From assembly GCA_013141065.1 (NCBI GenBank), contig JABFRR010000009.1, positions 124,001 through 188,000 of the forward strand: a DNA stretch of 64,000 nucleotides, written 5' to 3'. A model generated the notes under the pieces. It made no database searches and was not told where the DNA came from. It saw only the letters and a program-made list of their open reading frames with translations. Each line of letters starts with the position of its first letter. Positions within the stretch are counted from its first letter, which is position 1. Position numbers and translations under genes: made by a program. This document shows positions 27,785 to 36,503 of this stretch, piece after piece. Source of the stretch: Bacteriovoracaceae bacterium (lineage in GTDB: Bacteria > Bdellovibrionota > Bacteriovoracia > Bacteriovoracales > Bacteriovoracaceae).

Positions 27785-28741
27785 TTAGTTAATATTTAAT
27801 AAACGATGAATGATTCGGTCAAAATTATTCACTAATGTAGAATTAGGAAATTCCATTAAGAGAGGTTTTCTCTTTTTCACACTTTGCCAAACGGTAGCAT
27901 CGTAATCAAGGTAGCCCACATAATCTAAATTGATACCAAAATATTTTTTACTAATGAGTTTCATTGAAAAACCAATATCAATATCAGATTGAGTTCTAAC
28001 TTGATTGATAATGAGTTTTGGTTGTAAACGATTAATTTCTGCTCTGAGTTTTTGACCGACACCAGGATTAATTTCAATCACTCTATTAATCAAATCAGCC
28101 GGCGTAGAATTCTGAGAAAGTTTCGCATTCATCGCTTGGTCAATCAATGGACCAATTTCTAATAACTCTTCAGCCATTTTTAATTTACGATGATAAACAG
28201 TCTTAATAAAACGATACGAGTTTTCAATAGAAGTTGGCTCTGGAAGAGTTGTGATGATCCCTTGATCTGCAGCGATAAAAAAGTCGATAGTATTAAAAGT
28301 TGTACCGGCTCCTAAGTCTAATAAAACATAATCGACTGGAAGCTCGTTGAATTGGTTAAGTAATTTTGCTTTATGCATTTGTTTTAGGTTGGCTATCCCT
28401 AAATCATCCTGCGCGCCACTTATGATAAAAAGATTATTAATCGCAGTGGGAGTGAGCAGTTCAGTGAGAGAACGCACTTTTTTAGAAAGATAATCAGAAA
28501 GTGTTTTTTCGGGAATTGGCACACCTAAGCATGTATGGAGATTCGCTCCTCCAAGGTCTAGGTCGATCGCAGCTACCTTATGGCCCATTAAGGCCAAACA
28601 GATGGCCAGATTGGCCGTAACCAGACTTTTTCCAACTCCGCCTTTACCACCGCCAATTGCCCAGATTTTCTGTTGCCCATGGTGTGGAATATGCTTATGA
28701 AATTCACTACTTAAGCTATTATGGTCATTATTGTTAAACAC
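27785..28741 (-). CDS. MinD/ParA-family ATPase
   Basis: The 318-residue protein has a deviant Walker A (GGGKGGVGKS), a Walker A-prime region (DLDLGGANLH) and Walker B (VLLDLGAG), typical of MinD/FlhG/Mrp-type ATPases. The GTG at 28741 was chosen because AGGA lies about 10 bp upstream; a TTG at 28777 would add 12 residues. Neither a flagellar nor a minC/minE neighbour is present, so whether it places flagella, division sites or another machine is open. First gene of the operon running to tatD. Confidence 0.85.
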   Translation of the reverse strand: MFNNNDHNSLSSEFHKHIPHHGQQKIWAIGGGKGGVGKSLVTANLAICLALMGHKVAAIDLDLGGANLHTCLGVPIPEKTLSDYLSKKVRSLTELLTPTAINNLFIISGAQDDLGIANLKQMHKAKLLNQFNELPVDYVLLDLGAGTTFNTIDFFIAADQGIITTLPEPTSIENSYRFIKTVYHRKLKMAEELLEIGPLIDQAMNAKLSQNSTPADLINRVIEINPGVGQKLRAEINRLQPKLIINQVRTQSDIDIGFSMKLISKKYFGINLDYVGYLDYDATVWQSVKKRKPLLMEFPNSTLVNNFDRIIHRLLNIN

Positions 28742-28898
28742 AAGATTCCATCCTGAAAAATTAAGTGGCAAATTCAATCAATTGTCTTTGCAATCTTTAT
28801 TATAAGAAGAAAAACAGCAGAATGTAAGGGAAAAAAGCGCAAAGTGGTTGATTACTTGTAGATGTAATTAATGCAGGGAGATTTACTCTTTCCTGGTC

Positions 28899-28926
28899 TT
28901 GCGTTAGTCTTAAAACGTTATATTAG
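28899..28926 (+). promoter_or_regulatory. candidate promoter of the SEC59/DGK1-like gene
   Basis: TTGCGT (28899-28904) and TATTAG (28921-28926) are 16 bp apart, about 70 bp before the start codon at 28995. Matches are moderate (4 of 6 each). Confidence 0.35.
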
Positions 28927-28994
28927 ACACTTGAAGGAAATAGGCGACAGACACTGTCCACTACTGTCGATGAACTTAATCTTCGGAGCCTTAA

Positions 28995-29660
28995 ATGGAT
29001 CAAACGTTTATGTCACAATTTAGACTTTCATCTCCTCTTAGGATGCGAACAGATCTCCATCTACTAAGAAAGACCTGGCACATTTCAACTGGCTTAATTG
29101 GTCTTTTAGCCTACCACAAGTCAGGCTTCTCACCAGAAATGACTGCGACTGTCCTGCTGACTTTTGCTGTAGCGGCTTTTTTGTTTGAGCTTGCTCGTCT
29201 TAAAAATGAAAAATTAAATCAACTGGCTATGCTTTTGATGAAACCTATCATGAGAGAGTCGGAACGAAATTCAGTGAGCGGATTGCCTTTTTATGCTCTA
29301 GGGGTTTCACTTGCCCTTTTCTTTTTTCCAGAACGCATTGCCATTTTAGCTACACTCTTTTTAATTTTTGCAGACCCCATTGCTTCTTTTATTGGGATCC
29401 TCTACGGAAGAGATAAGATTTTACCTAATAAATCACTTCAAGGAACAATTGCAGCTTTCTCAGTTTGCTACATTGTCACTATCGTTTACGGCTTAATCTA
29501 TGTAGGACCGAGCATGGGACTTTTGGTTTATGCGATCATGGCCGGATTTATTGGTGCCATTTCTGAAATGTGCTCACAATTTGTTGATGATAATCTTTGC
29601 ATTCCAGTGATATCTGGCTTGGGGCTTTATCTCGTTAACTTTTTCATCCCACTTTTTTAA
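28995..29660 (+). CDS. SEC59/DGK1/VTE5-family membrane kinase
   Basis: The 221-residue protein has about six hydrophobic segments. RKTWHISTG near the N-terminus, then DPIASFIGILYGRDK and LPNKSLQGTIAAF, match the CTP-dependent lipid kinases (dolichol, diacylglycerol and phytol kinases). A bacterial member probably phosphorylates an isoprenoid or lipid alcohol, but the substrate cannot be told. GGAG six bases before the ATG supports the start. Divergent from the MinD-like operon. Confidence 0.82.
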   Translation: MDQTFMSQFRLSSPLRMRTDLHLLRKTWHISTGLIGLLAYHKSGFSPEMTATVLLTFAVAAFLFELARLKNEKLNQLAMLLMKPIMRESERNSVSGLPFYALGVSLALFFFPERIAILATLFLIFADPIASFIGILYGRDKILPNKSLQGTIAAFSVCYIVTIVYGLIYVGPSMGLLVYAIMAGFIGAISEMCSQFVDDNLCIPVISGLGLYLVNFFIPLF

Positions 29661-29668
29661 TCGAAGAC

Positions 29669-30322
29669 TCAGACTGCATTTTTTTGATTGGGGCCGGGCT
29701 CCATTCGCTCGAAATTTTTTATAGCGAGTCCCATGTCTAGATCTTCTGTGTCGGGGGATTTTCCGCGCAATAAAGCATCGAGCAATCTAATTCTCTCTGC
29801 CAGTGAAGTACTTTCAAGTAAAATTTCCTTGAGTTCATTATCTTTAATTATAAACATACAAATATAATTAATGAGCTTTTGTGGTTTACTCATTTCTTTA
29901 ATAAAACGTTCTCGTTCTTTAACCGCAGATACGTGTCTGATGAGCCAGCTTTCTAAAATGTAGTGGAGACGCTCGATTGAGTTATCTAGAATTGTGAGCT
30001 GGTCATTGATATCAAAATGTGTCTCACATTTATAAACGGGAAAAGGAATATGTTGCTCTTGAGAAAGGAGTCTTACTCGCACTAGGCCCTGAACGAGAGC
30101 AGTCAATCCGTTGTCATCATTTTTTTCAATAAAAATAATTTTTCCCAAGGTCCCAATTTTTTTTTCTCTTTCACCAGGATGATACAAAATAAGATTTTGG
30201 TCATCTTTATAGCAAGCCTTGAGCACGGCCACTGAAGCTGGATCACTTAGAGTAAGGGGAATAATCGTCTGAGGAAAAAAGACGTTGTTAAACAAATAAA
30301 GCGTTGGGTATGAATGCTTCAT
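29669..30322 (-). CDS. standalone LON N-terminal (substrate-binding) domain protein
   Basis: The 217-residue protein begins like the Lon N-domain (LYLFNNVFFPQTIIPLTLSDP) and carries the IGTLGKI...ALVQGLVRVRLL strands, then a helical region. The AAA+ and protease domains of Lon are absent, as in other single-domain LON_substr_bdg proteins, whose role is poorly known. Convergent with the SEC59-like gene 8 bp away. Confidence 0.85.
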   Translation of the reverse strand: MKHSYPTLYLFNNVFFPQTIIPLTLSDPASVAVLKACYKDDQNLILYHPGEREKKIGTLGKIIFIEKNDDNGLTALVQGLVRVRLLSQEQHIPFPVYKCETHFDINDQLTILDNSIERLHYILESWLIRHVSAVKERERFIKEMSKPQKLINYICMFIIKDNELKEILLESTSLAERIRLLDALLRGKSPDTEDLDMGLAIKNFERMEPGPNQKNAV

Positions 30323-30426
30323 AGAACTTATTATAAACCCAGCCTCAGGCTAAGTGTTTCAAGTGATCTATTTGCTTGAAATAAGATAGAGGTCTTGAGA
30401 GAATATCGCCAATTCTAAGAGGTTTT

Positions 30427-31341
30427 ATGATCATTCACTTGGACCCGTCTATAAAGCGAACAATCTGGGGAGGCACAAAGCTGGCCCTCTATAAAGATTT
30501 GCCCACTCTTGATGGTTTAGACCCTATTGGTGAGACATGGGAAGTTTCGATTCATCCAGAAGGAGTAAGTCAAAATGGTGGTGTGAATTTGGACCTTTCA
30601 CCGCATCAGTTAAAACTCCCGTATCTCGTAAAATTAATTGATACAGGTAAAGAACTTTCAATACAAGTTCATCCTGGTGATGAATATGCAATGAAAGTTG
30701 AAAAAAGCACTGGCAAGTCTGAGTGCTGGTATATTATTGATGCCAAAAATGAAGCCGGTATTTATCTGGGACTCAAGCCAGAGGTGACTAAAGAGTCATT
30801 TATTTCTGCTTTAAAAAATAACGAAATGATGAATAATTTTCTTAATTTTTATCCAGTAAAGGCGGGAGATTTTTTCTTTGTTCCGGCCGGGTCTATTCAT
30901 GCTATCGGCGCGGGAATTACTCTTGCGGAAGTTCAGCAAAATTCTGGAATTACCTATCGTGTTTGGGATTGGAATCGAGTGGATAAAAATGGAAAGTCTC
31001 GTGAGTTACACATAGAAAAATCACTAGATGTTATTAACTTTGATCAAGCCTCAAATGGAGTTGAGTTTTTTAAAAAAACGAATGTCCTTAATAGGCAAGA
31101 CCCAGTGACGATTTTACTTGAACATAAATGTTTTAAACTTTCACATGTTAATCTTAATAAAGGTGTGAGCTTAAATTTATCAGTGGGTGATAAAGATCGC
31201 TTTCCCTCTATTTTAAATCTTGCTGGAGAGTTGTTGATAAATGGTGAGTTGGTAAAAAAATTCTCATCAGTCCTAATCAAAGATGAAACAAATCTAGAAA
31301 TTAGAGCCTCAATTGATTCACAGTTTCTGCTCGTGGAATGA
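30427..31341 (+). CDS. manA: mannose-6-phosphate isomerase, class I
   Basis: The 304-residue cupin metalloenzyme interconverts fructose 6-phosphate and mannose 6-phosphate. Zinc ligands are Q80 and H82 (IQVHPGDEYA), E99 (KSECWYI) and H158 (PAGSIHAIGAG); the EVQQNSGITYRVWDWNR signature is complete. The short length is that of the compact Bacillus-like class. It would feed mannose to surface glycans. A double terminator follows directly. Confidence 0.93.
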   Translation: MIIHLDPSIKRTIWGGTKLALYKDLPTLDGLDPIGETWEVSIHPEGVSQNGGVNLDLSPHQLKLPYLVKLIDTGKELSIQVHPGDEYAMKVEKSTGKSECWYIIDAKNEAGIYLGLKPEVTKESFISALKNNEMMNNFLNFYPVKAGDFFFVPAGSIHAIGAGITLAEVQQNSGITYRVWDWNRVDKNGKSRELHIEKSLDVINFDQASNGVEFFKKTNVLNRQDPVTILLEHKCFKLSHVNLNKGVSLNLSVGDKDRFPSILNLAGELLINGELVKKFSSVLIKDETNLEIRASIDSQFLLVE

Positions 31342-31344
31342 AAA

Positions 31345-31432
31345 AAGCCTTGTCTCGTATTGGGGGGGAGAGACAAGGCTTGAAGCCGCTTTAAGTGGGG
31401 GGGAATTAAAGCGGAATAATTATTTTTTTTCG
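31345..31432. terminator. tandem bidirectional hairpins with G7 loops
   Basis: Hairpin 1 pairs AAGCCTTGTCTC (31345-31356) with GAGACAAGGCTT (31370-31381). Hairpin 2 pairs CCGCTTTAA (31386-31394) with TTAAAGCGG (31406-31414) and is followed on the plus strand by ATTATTTTTTTT. On the minus strand hairpin 1 is followed by T6. Each loop holds a run of seven G. They lie between convergent manA and the exported-protein gene at 31420-31761, so each hairpin can stop one strand. Confidence 0.9.
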
Positions 31433-31761
31433 CAAGTCAGTGGATAAGTCACTTCATGCCCAGTTCTCGATTTAATAATAATATAATCATTAACATCAGA
31501 AAAACTATTCAAATCACCTATGTGTATAATGTGCTTTTGATTTTCAAAATCAACAGTTTTTGTAATACCAGTTGAACTACTTTTAGACCTTGGAGTAACA
31601 GAAGCAAGTTCACGTTTTGCTTTATTGTCAAATTCATTGAAGAATGTAATTTTCTTATCACTCACTTCAAAAATCTTGTTCATTCTTGGAGTGTGACAAA
31701 GAATGCTGGCTTCGGCATAGAAGCTAGTTAAGATTAAAAAAGATAAAATAAAAGCTTTCAT
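31420..31761 (-). CDS. small exported protein of unknown function
   Basis: The 113-residue precursor has a signal peptide (MKAFILSFLILTSFYAEA) and a mature part with two cysteines (ILCHTP near the new N-terminus and TCEKK at the end) that could form one disulfide. Beta-rich by eye; no family recognised. A palindrome-like motif lies about 120 bp upstream and resembles one before the DUF2388-like gene. Confidence 0.65.
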   Translation of the reverse strand: MKAFILSFLILTSFYAEASILCHTPRMNKIFEVSDKKITFFNEFDNKAKRELASVTPRSKSSSTGITKTVDFENQKHIIHIGDLNSFSDVNDYIIIKSRTGHEVTYPLTCEKK

Positions 31762-31881
31762 AACATACTCGCTGTTTTAAGTTGGTACATTATTCAATAA
31801 GCAAGTGAGATGCCAAATCGAGGGGGGATAAGTGTCGAGAGTTAGGATTAGGAAGGATAATGAAAGTGTATAATTTTTTAC

Positions 31882-31905
31882 GAGTGTCTAAAGTATGGAC
31901 GATTT
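31882..31905 (-). promoter_or_regulatory. palindromic upstream motif, copy 2
   Basis: GAGTGTCTAAA at 31882-31892 is identical to 14410-14420; the other arm (TATGGACG) is diverged. On the minus strand it reads TTTAGACACTC, about 120 bp before the start of the exported-protein gene. Confidence 0.35.
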
Positions 31906-32027
31906 GCTTTTAAAGAATGACTCTTAAATAAGGCATAGTATTTATAAAAAAAGTGCATATCTAATGATTAATTCATCCTGATAGCTCAAATAATGGCATT
32001 TTAGTATAGGATATTTAAAGAGGTTAT

Positions 32028-32327
32028 ATGAAAATAGCTCTGTTTTTAATTTCAATGTGTTTTACTTCAATGAGTTTTGCTGACGAGTGTGATGACTCCA
32101 ATGGAAAACTTGAAATGTCGATTGGCATTTATCGTTTCAAAACAAAAGAACTCTGCAAGGAAGTCTATAACTTAGCTAGGGGATGTGAGCTTGAAAATCT
32201 AAATAGAGCTAAAAAAGATAACAATAATTATAAGTCCATTGATTGTGTACAAAGAATTCTTGAATTTTTTGAATTACGTAAAAGTGAAATTAATAGAATT
32301 GGCAATAATGTTTTTTTAGAAAAATAG
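32028..32327 (+). CDS. small exported cysteine-containing protein
   Basis: The 99-residue precursor has a signal peptide ending near SFADE (residue 18) and a helical mature part with four cysteines (C21, C43, C53, C73; by eye), probably two disulfides. GAGG lies 5-8 bp before the ATG. Family not recognised. The gap upstream (31762-32027) holds only the palindromic motif noted at 31882. Confidence 0.65.
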   Translation: MKIALFLISMCFTSMSFADECDDSNGKLEMSIGIYRFKTKELCKEVYNLARGCELENLNRAKKDNNNYKSIDCVQRILEFFELRKSEINRIGNNVFLEK

Positions 32328-32440
32328 AAATAATCTTCTTTTGATTCCATTTGGTTATTTTCCTTAAAATGGGTTTACTCTTTACAGTGATTTTATCGAT
32401 CATAATTTTTCTAAAGAGTATGAGGGGATGGTTTTAAGTC

Positions 32441-33340
32441 TTAATCTTGGTATTCATTTTTGTGAAAAAATTTATGATACATTTTGATTTTAATTTTCTG
32501 AAGTGGGTTGCGATTTCCCCAAGGACGATAAAACCGAATGGATTTTTGCAGATTAAAATCCACATGAAAGCCTCTTGGTGCCCATCTAATTTTTGAATTA
32601 TTTATATCCAACATCGCTTCAACGGCCATGGCGCCCATCGCTGCACTGGCAGCGTGACAGCCAATATTTAATGAAGGCAGTCTCTTTTCAAAAAGATTAA
32701 CATTTTCTGGAAAGCGCAAGTATTTTTGGTGCATCAAGCTTGGGGTAATTCCAGCAAGGAATCTTATGATTTTGGCTTCTGTTGTGAGAGTTGAATGGTT
32801 TAAATCAAAGTAACTGTTAAAACTCATTTTTTTAGGATGAAATCCCATAATGGATGTTCCCATACCAAAAGGTCCAGCAGTAATGACAGGAATATTTTTT
32901 TGAAAGCAAAGTTCATAGAGTTCAATTCTTTCTTCCATGGCAAATAAATCTAAAGCGTCTATAACCAAGTCAACACCCTCAAGAAATTTTTCGTAGTTAG
33001 ATTTATTCACTCCTTCATAGAAAAGATTTAATTCGGATTCAGGATTTATAGACAGGCATAAATCTCGAGCTACATCGAGTTTGTGGCGACCAATGTTTTG
33101 CATTGTTGCACCTACTTGACGATTGAAGTTTTGAATTTCAAAAATATCAGGATCTGCTAAATGAAATTTCTTAAAACCTAACCTTAAAAAATTATGAAGA
33201 TGATGGCCCCCCACACCGCCTAGGCCCAGGATAGCTATTTTTTTTGTAGATAAGAGTATTTGTTGATCAGGAGTGAACCAACCTAAATTTCGGGAGAAGG
33301 CGAGTTGGTAATCAAAAATGGGTGAAGCTACATTTTCCAT
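32441..33340 (-). CDS. E1/ThiF-like adenylyltransferase
   Basis: The 299-residue protein has the ThiF/MoeB/E1 ATP-binding Rossmann motif GLGGVGG (39-45), acidic residues of ADPD (62-65), NFNRQ (71-75) with the adenylation Arg, K87 in RHKLDVA, and VIDALD (125-130). The C-terminal CxxC zinc pairs of MoeB and ThiF are absent. No ThiS, MoaD or ubiquitin-like partner lies nearby, so the substrate is unknown; t6A cyclisation (TcdA-like) or peptide modification are possible. Single gene, 57 bp after the TIGR02147-type regulator gene. Confidence 0.8.
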   Translation of the reverse strand: MENVASPIFDYQLAFSRNLGWFTPDQQILLSTKKIAILGLGGVGGHHLHNFLRLGFKKFHLADPDIFEIQNFNRQVGATMQNIGRHKLDVARDLCLSINPESELNLFYEGVNKSNYEKFLEGVDLVIDALDLFAMEERIELYELCFQKNIPVITAGPFGMGTSIMGFHPKKMSFNSYFDLNHSTLTTEAKIIRFLAGITPSLMHQKYLRFPENVNLFEKRLPSLNIGCHAASAAMGAMAVEAMLDINNSKIRWAPRGFHVDFNLQKSIRFYRPWGNRNPLQKIKIKMYHKFFHKNEYQD

Positions 33341-33397
33341 AATAAAAAGGATAAGGCGTATCGAAATGAAGTCAATAGCGATAACTAATTTTGAAAA

Positions 33398-34417
33398 TTA
33401 ATTTTCAAATTTAGGTATCTTTTTAGATTTATTCGTTTCACAAAATTCATGATGATCAAAATGATGCAGCATTATGACTCTTACCTGATTTCTTTCTTCT
33501 ATGTTGTCATTGATAATAATATTATTAAGTGCGCCGACAAAATCTTGAATTTTTTGACGTATTTGCAACACGGCAGAGTCAGAGGCAGGAAATATTCTGT
33601 AGGACCAGCCTTTTCTCGAAGGAGGAACTCCATCGTGTGTATTAAATCTCTGTACACACATCTGGGTCCAAAATTTAGCGAGATGTGCGGAGTCTTCGAT
33701 ACTAGACTCCATATCAATTCGTTTGCTAACGAGGACGTATTTCTTATTCAAAACAGTAATCGATTCATTTTGAGTTAAAAGATTGAGGGATTTTCTAATT
33801 TCCCCCTTTGAGACTCCAATGCAATTTGCTAAGAATTGATCGCTATGTTCGCTGAGAGCTTTATATTCCTTGGATTCAAGCAGAGATTCAATAACACATA
33901 AAAATGGATTGTTTGCTTCAAATTTTACTGCCTTTTGGTCTTTTTTTATAATGTCTTGCAATGACTTGTCGGCCTTTCCAAGGCATACAGAATCAAGAAA
34001 AAAAGAGAGCATTGTACTAAAGTCACCAAGAATTTTTAGGACGAGGGAGAGTTCGACATCTTGTTCGAGGCCAATAATTCTTCGCCATTTGGCACCTGAT
34101 ATATTGAGATACTCTGAAATTTTATCATCTTGAAGAATTCCAAATTTTTTCCAAAGCCTTAGTACAACTTCACCACCTTCATTGATATTGAATTGATTGC
34201 CTCCAGTAATTTTTAAAACAGTTTCATCAATAGGAATGTTTAATTTTATTGCTAAGGAATATAAATCATTCCACATTATGTTTTTTTGACCAGATTCAAA
34301 TTTATGCCATTGGTTAAAACCTAAACCAAGCTTGGAGCCAAAATCTTTTTGGGATAGATCTCCTCTTAAACTTTTAAAGATTGTGCGAGAAATTTTTTCA
34401 TATTGATAAGTAGACAT
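33398..34417 (-). CDS. TIGR02147/DUF4423-like HTH regulator
   Basis: The 339-residue protein begins with an XRE-type helix-turn-helix (about 8-70; DLSQKDFGSKLGLGFNQWHKFESGQKN) with a second HTH-like segment near 90-140. The C-terminal half (HTH near 195-235; then FPASDSAVLQIRQKIQDFVGAL...NQVRVIMLHHF) resembles DUF4423 of TIGR02147 proteins, a family abundant in Bdellovibrionota and Fibrobacteres. Assigned by pattern. It lies 8 bp after an exported-protein gene, likely in one transcript. Confidence 0.7.
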   Translation of the reverse strand: MSTYQYEKISRTIFKSLRGDLSQKDFGSKLGLGFNQWHKFESGQKNIMWNDLYSLAIKLNIPIDETVLKITGGNQFNINEGGEVVLRLWKKFGILQDDKISEYLNISGAKWRRIIGLEQDVELSLVLKILGDFSTMLSFFLDSVCLGKADKSLQDIIKKDQKAVKFEANNPFLCVIESLLESKEYKALSEHSDQFLANCIGVSKGEIRKSLNLLTQNESITVLNKKYVLVSKRIDMESSIEDSAHLAKFWTQMCVQRFNTHDGVPPSRKGWSYRIFPASDSAVLQIRQKIQDFVGALNNIIINDNIEERNQVRVIMLHHFDHHEFCETNKSKKIPKFEN

Positions 34418-34425
34418 TATATACT

Positions 34426-35151
34426 CTATTCATAGGGAACATGAGGAACATCTCGACAAAATAAAGGAACATTCATTTTTTGTATATCAAAAGCTTTTTT
34501 ATCGATTGACTGTGCCCAAGGAAGCGATCGAACTTGAATTTTTAAAAAGGATATTAGAATTTCTTTAGGATCTTCTAAGCCAAGCGAGTTGGCTTTTTCT
34601 CTATGTCCTTCAATATTTTTAAGTGATCTGGCTATTGATTCAACAAAATGTCTGGTTAAGCAATTTTGATTAGTTTCTTTAAGATCTCCAATCTTTAACA
34701 ATAAAACTGCATCTTGGTAAAGTGCTTGTAGATCGTCTTTTTTAATCTTCTTGATCCATTTTTTCATTAATAGTTTAGTATCTATTTCAATTTTTTGGGT
34801 AGGAGCGAGATTGTCTTCAAAATTGGGGAGGTAGTCAGGTGTTTTTTTCATATCAATAAGGTCTTCATCAAATAAACCTACACCTGCTTCGATATAAGGT
34901 TTTGCTGCATAATCGAGATGCCCAACAAACAAAAGTGCCAATGACTCCATGGCCATTAATTCATAAGAGAGTTTTAAACTCTCGCCATTGGTTAATTCAG
35001 CATATAAGGGAGCACGTTTTTTATTAAGCTTAAGTGCATCTTTTAAATGCTTACTTATCGGCAAAGTGTTTTGAGAATAAGCGTGATTAGGTAATAAACC
35101 AAGAATGGAAAGAGCAATAAATGCTTGAATAATAATTTTGCGAATAAGCAT
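34426..35151 (-). CDS. exported protein of unknown function
   Basis: The 241-residue precursor has a signal peptide ending near HAYSQ (residue 26). The mature part is almost entirely helical, with two cysteines (QNCLTRH and LFCRDV). GGGAGG precedes the ATG. Family not recognised. It is the upstream partner of the TIGR02147-type regulator gene. Confidence 0.7.
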   Translation of the reverse strand: MLIRKIIIQAFIALSILGLLPNHAYSQNTLPISKHLKDALKLNKKRAPLYAELTNGESLKLSYELMAMESLALLFVGHLDYAAKPYIEAGVGLFDEDLIDMKKTPDYLPNFEDNLAPTQKIEIDTKLLMKKWIKKIKKDDLQALYQDAVLLLKIGDLKETNQNCLTRHFVESIARSLKNIEGHREKANSLGLEDPKEILISFLKIQVRSLPWAQSIDKKAFDIQKMNVPLFCRDVPHVPYE

Positions 35152-35300
35152 TAATAGTCCTCCCTAAACGAAACATTTATCACAATAATCTATCATCAGG
35201 TCCTTTCCTGAAATTAATACATTACAATTATAAAGGTCTACATTAATAAGTCCTTCAATAAATCAATAACTTCCACTTAAATTAGATTGAGTGATTGTTA

Positions 35301-36428
35301 CTATTTTTTGGGAAGGATTTCAAACCCCATAAATAGAGTCCTTTGATTTTTTCCAAAATTATTATCACTCACTACAATTAGGGTTTGGTTACCATTGGCG
35401 AGTTCTGGCCCAAAAGCCAGTCCTTCAATATTATCTAAGCGCGGTGGATTCATTAAAGGCAGATAATCGTCTAAATCAGCGACTAGTTCTTTTTCAATTG
35501 AGATGAAGCTAACATCTTTCAAACTTGCTATTTTTGATACGTCAGTGGATTGATCAGTAATTTTGCATTTAAATATTTTGATAATATTTTTATTTTGAAA
35601 TGGTAGATATGTTCTTTCTAAAGAATAAAAATTTCTCTCATCAATAACTGCCATATCAGTAAGACCAATTTCTCCAGGCGAGAGATCTACAGTTTTTAAA
35701 GCCTCTACCTTTTCTAATTTATAGACAAATTCTTTAGTCGGTTTTTTTTCTTTATAAATAATTAGTCTGACATGTGAGTTGTTATTTATAGTACTAATTG
35801 GACCATCTTGGAAAAGTGCTTCCTCTGAGGCCATGAAGACTAATTTTCCATCTAAACTTGTAGAGAGAGTCTCAAATGCTTTGTTATCTCTGATGCCCAT
35901 CTCATTTCTTTTGGTCAATATTTTAGAGGGAAGAAATTTTTCAGGTACAGGAAAGTTTTCGAGATAATCTCCATTGCGTTTAAACAAAAAGAGCTCGGGT
36001 TCTATAGGATTAATGCGATTCACACCACCTTCCGAACTCACCAAGATATTTTGCCCCCAGAATGTAATTCCTTCAAAGTCTGGGTAGCCTTTTTTAAAGA
36101 GCATTCCGTCTTTATTTTTTAACTTTGTAACCAATACAGGAGCAACGGAAAATATTTTATCAGTCATCAGGAGATTAAATTCATAAAATCGTGCATCGTT
36201 AACAAAGGCCCGGTCATCACTGATGGCGATAAGTCTCTTTTGATTTTTGTCATAAACAATCCCCGAGAGTCCTCCTATTTCTGTTTCACTGAACTTTTCA
36301 CCCGTCGAGATATTTTGATAAGAAATCAAACGCAGTGAATCTGAGGCATATGATTCTAAATTTATGAGAAATAAAAAATTCAATAAAAAGCGTGAAAAGT
36401 AAGTCAAGATTCTCAAGTTAGTGTTCAC
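35301..36428 (-). CDS. exported phytase-like/esterase-like beta-propeller
   Basis: The 375-residue protein has a signal peptide (LLNFLFLINLESYAS) and a repeat-strand pattern beginning EIGGLSGIVYDKNQKRLIAISDD and ending IEGLAFGP...LIVVSDNNFG, as in the 'esterase-like activity of phytase' family (PF13449-type). The GTG start at 36428 has AAGGA six bases upstream, while the ATG at 36476 has no ribosome binding site. Activity unproven. Divergent from the PBP4-type gene across 75 bp. Confidence 0.78.
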   Translation of the reverse strand: MNTNLRILTYFSRFLLNFLFLINLESYASDSLRLISYQNISTGEKFSETEIGGLSGIVYDKNQKRLIAISDDRAFVNDARFYEFNLLMTDKIFSVAPVLVTKLKNKDGMLFKKGYPDFEGITFWGQNILVSSEGGVNRINPIEPELFLFKRNGDYLENFPVPEKFLPSKILTKRNEMGIRDNKAFETLSTSLDGKLVFMASEEALFQDGPISTINNNSHVRLIIYKEKKPTKEFVYKLEKVEALKTVDLSPGEIGLTDMAVIDERNFYSLERTYLPFQNKNIIKIFKCKITDQSTDVSKIASLKDVSFISIEKELVADLDDYLPLMNPPRLDNIEGLAFGPELANGNQTLIVVSDNNFGKNQRTLFMGFEILPKK

Positions 36429-36503
36429 ATTATGTCCTTGTAGTAAGCCATGTTCTAGCTGTAAAATATTAAGCAAAAGCCGTTCTCGTAACCAAGAGTT
36501 TTT

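Noticed and set aside
28945..28969. Hairpin CGACAG/CTGTCG before the SEC59-like gene
   Set aside because: Only 6 bp, no T run and no conserved context; expected by chance.
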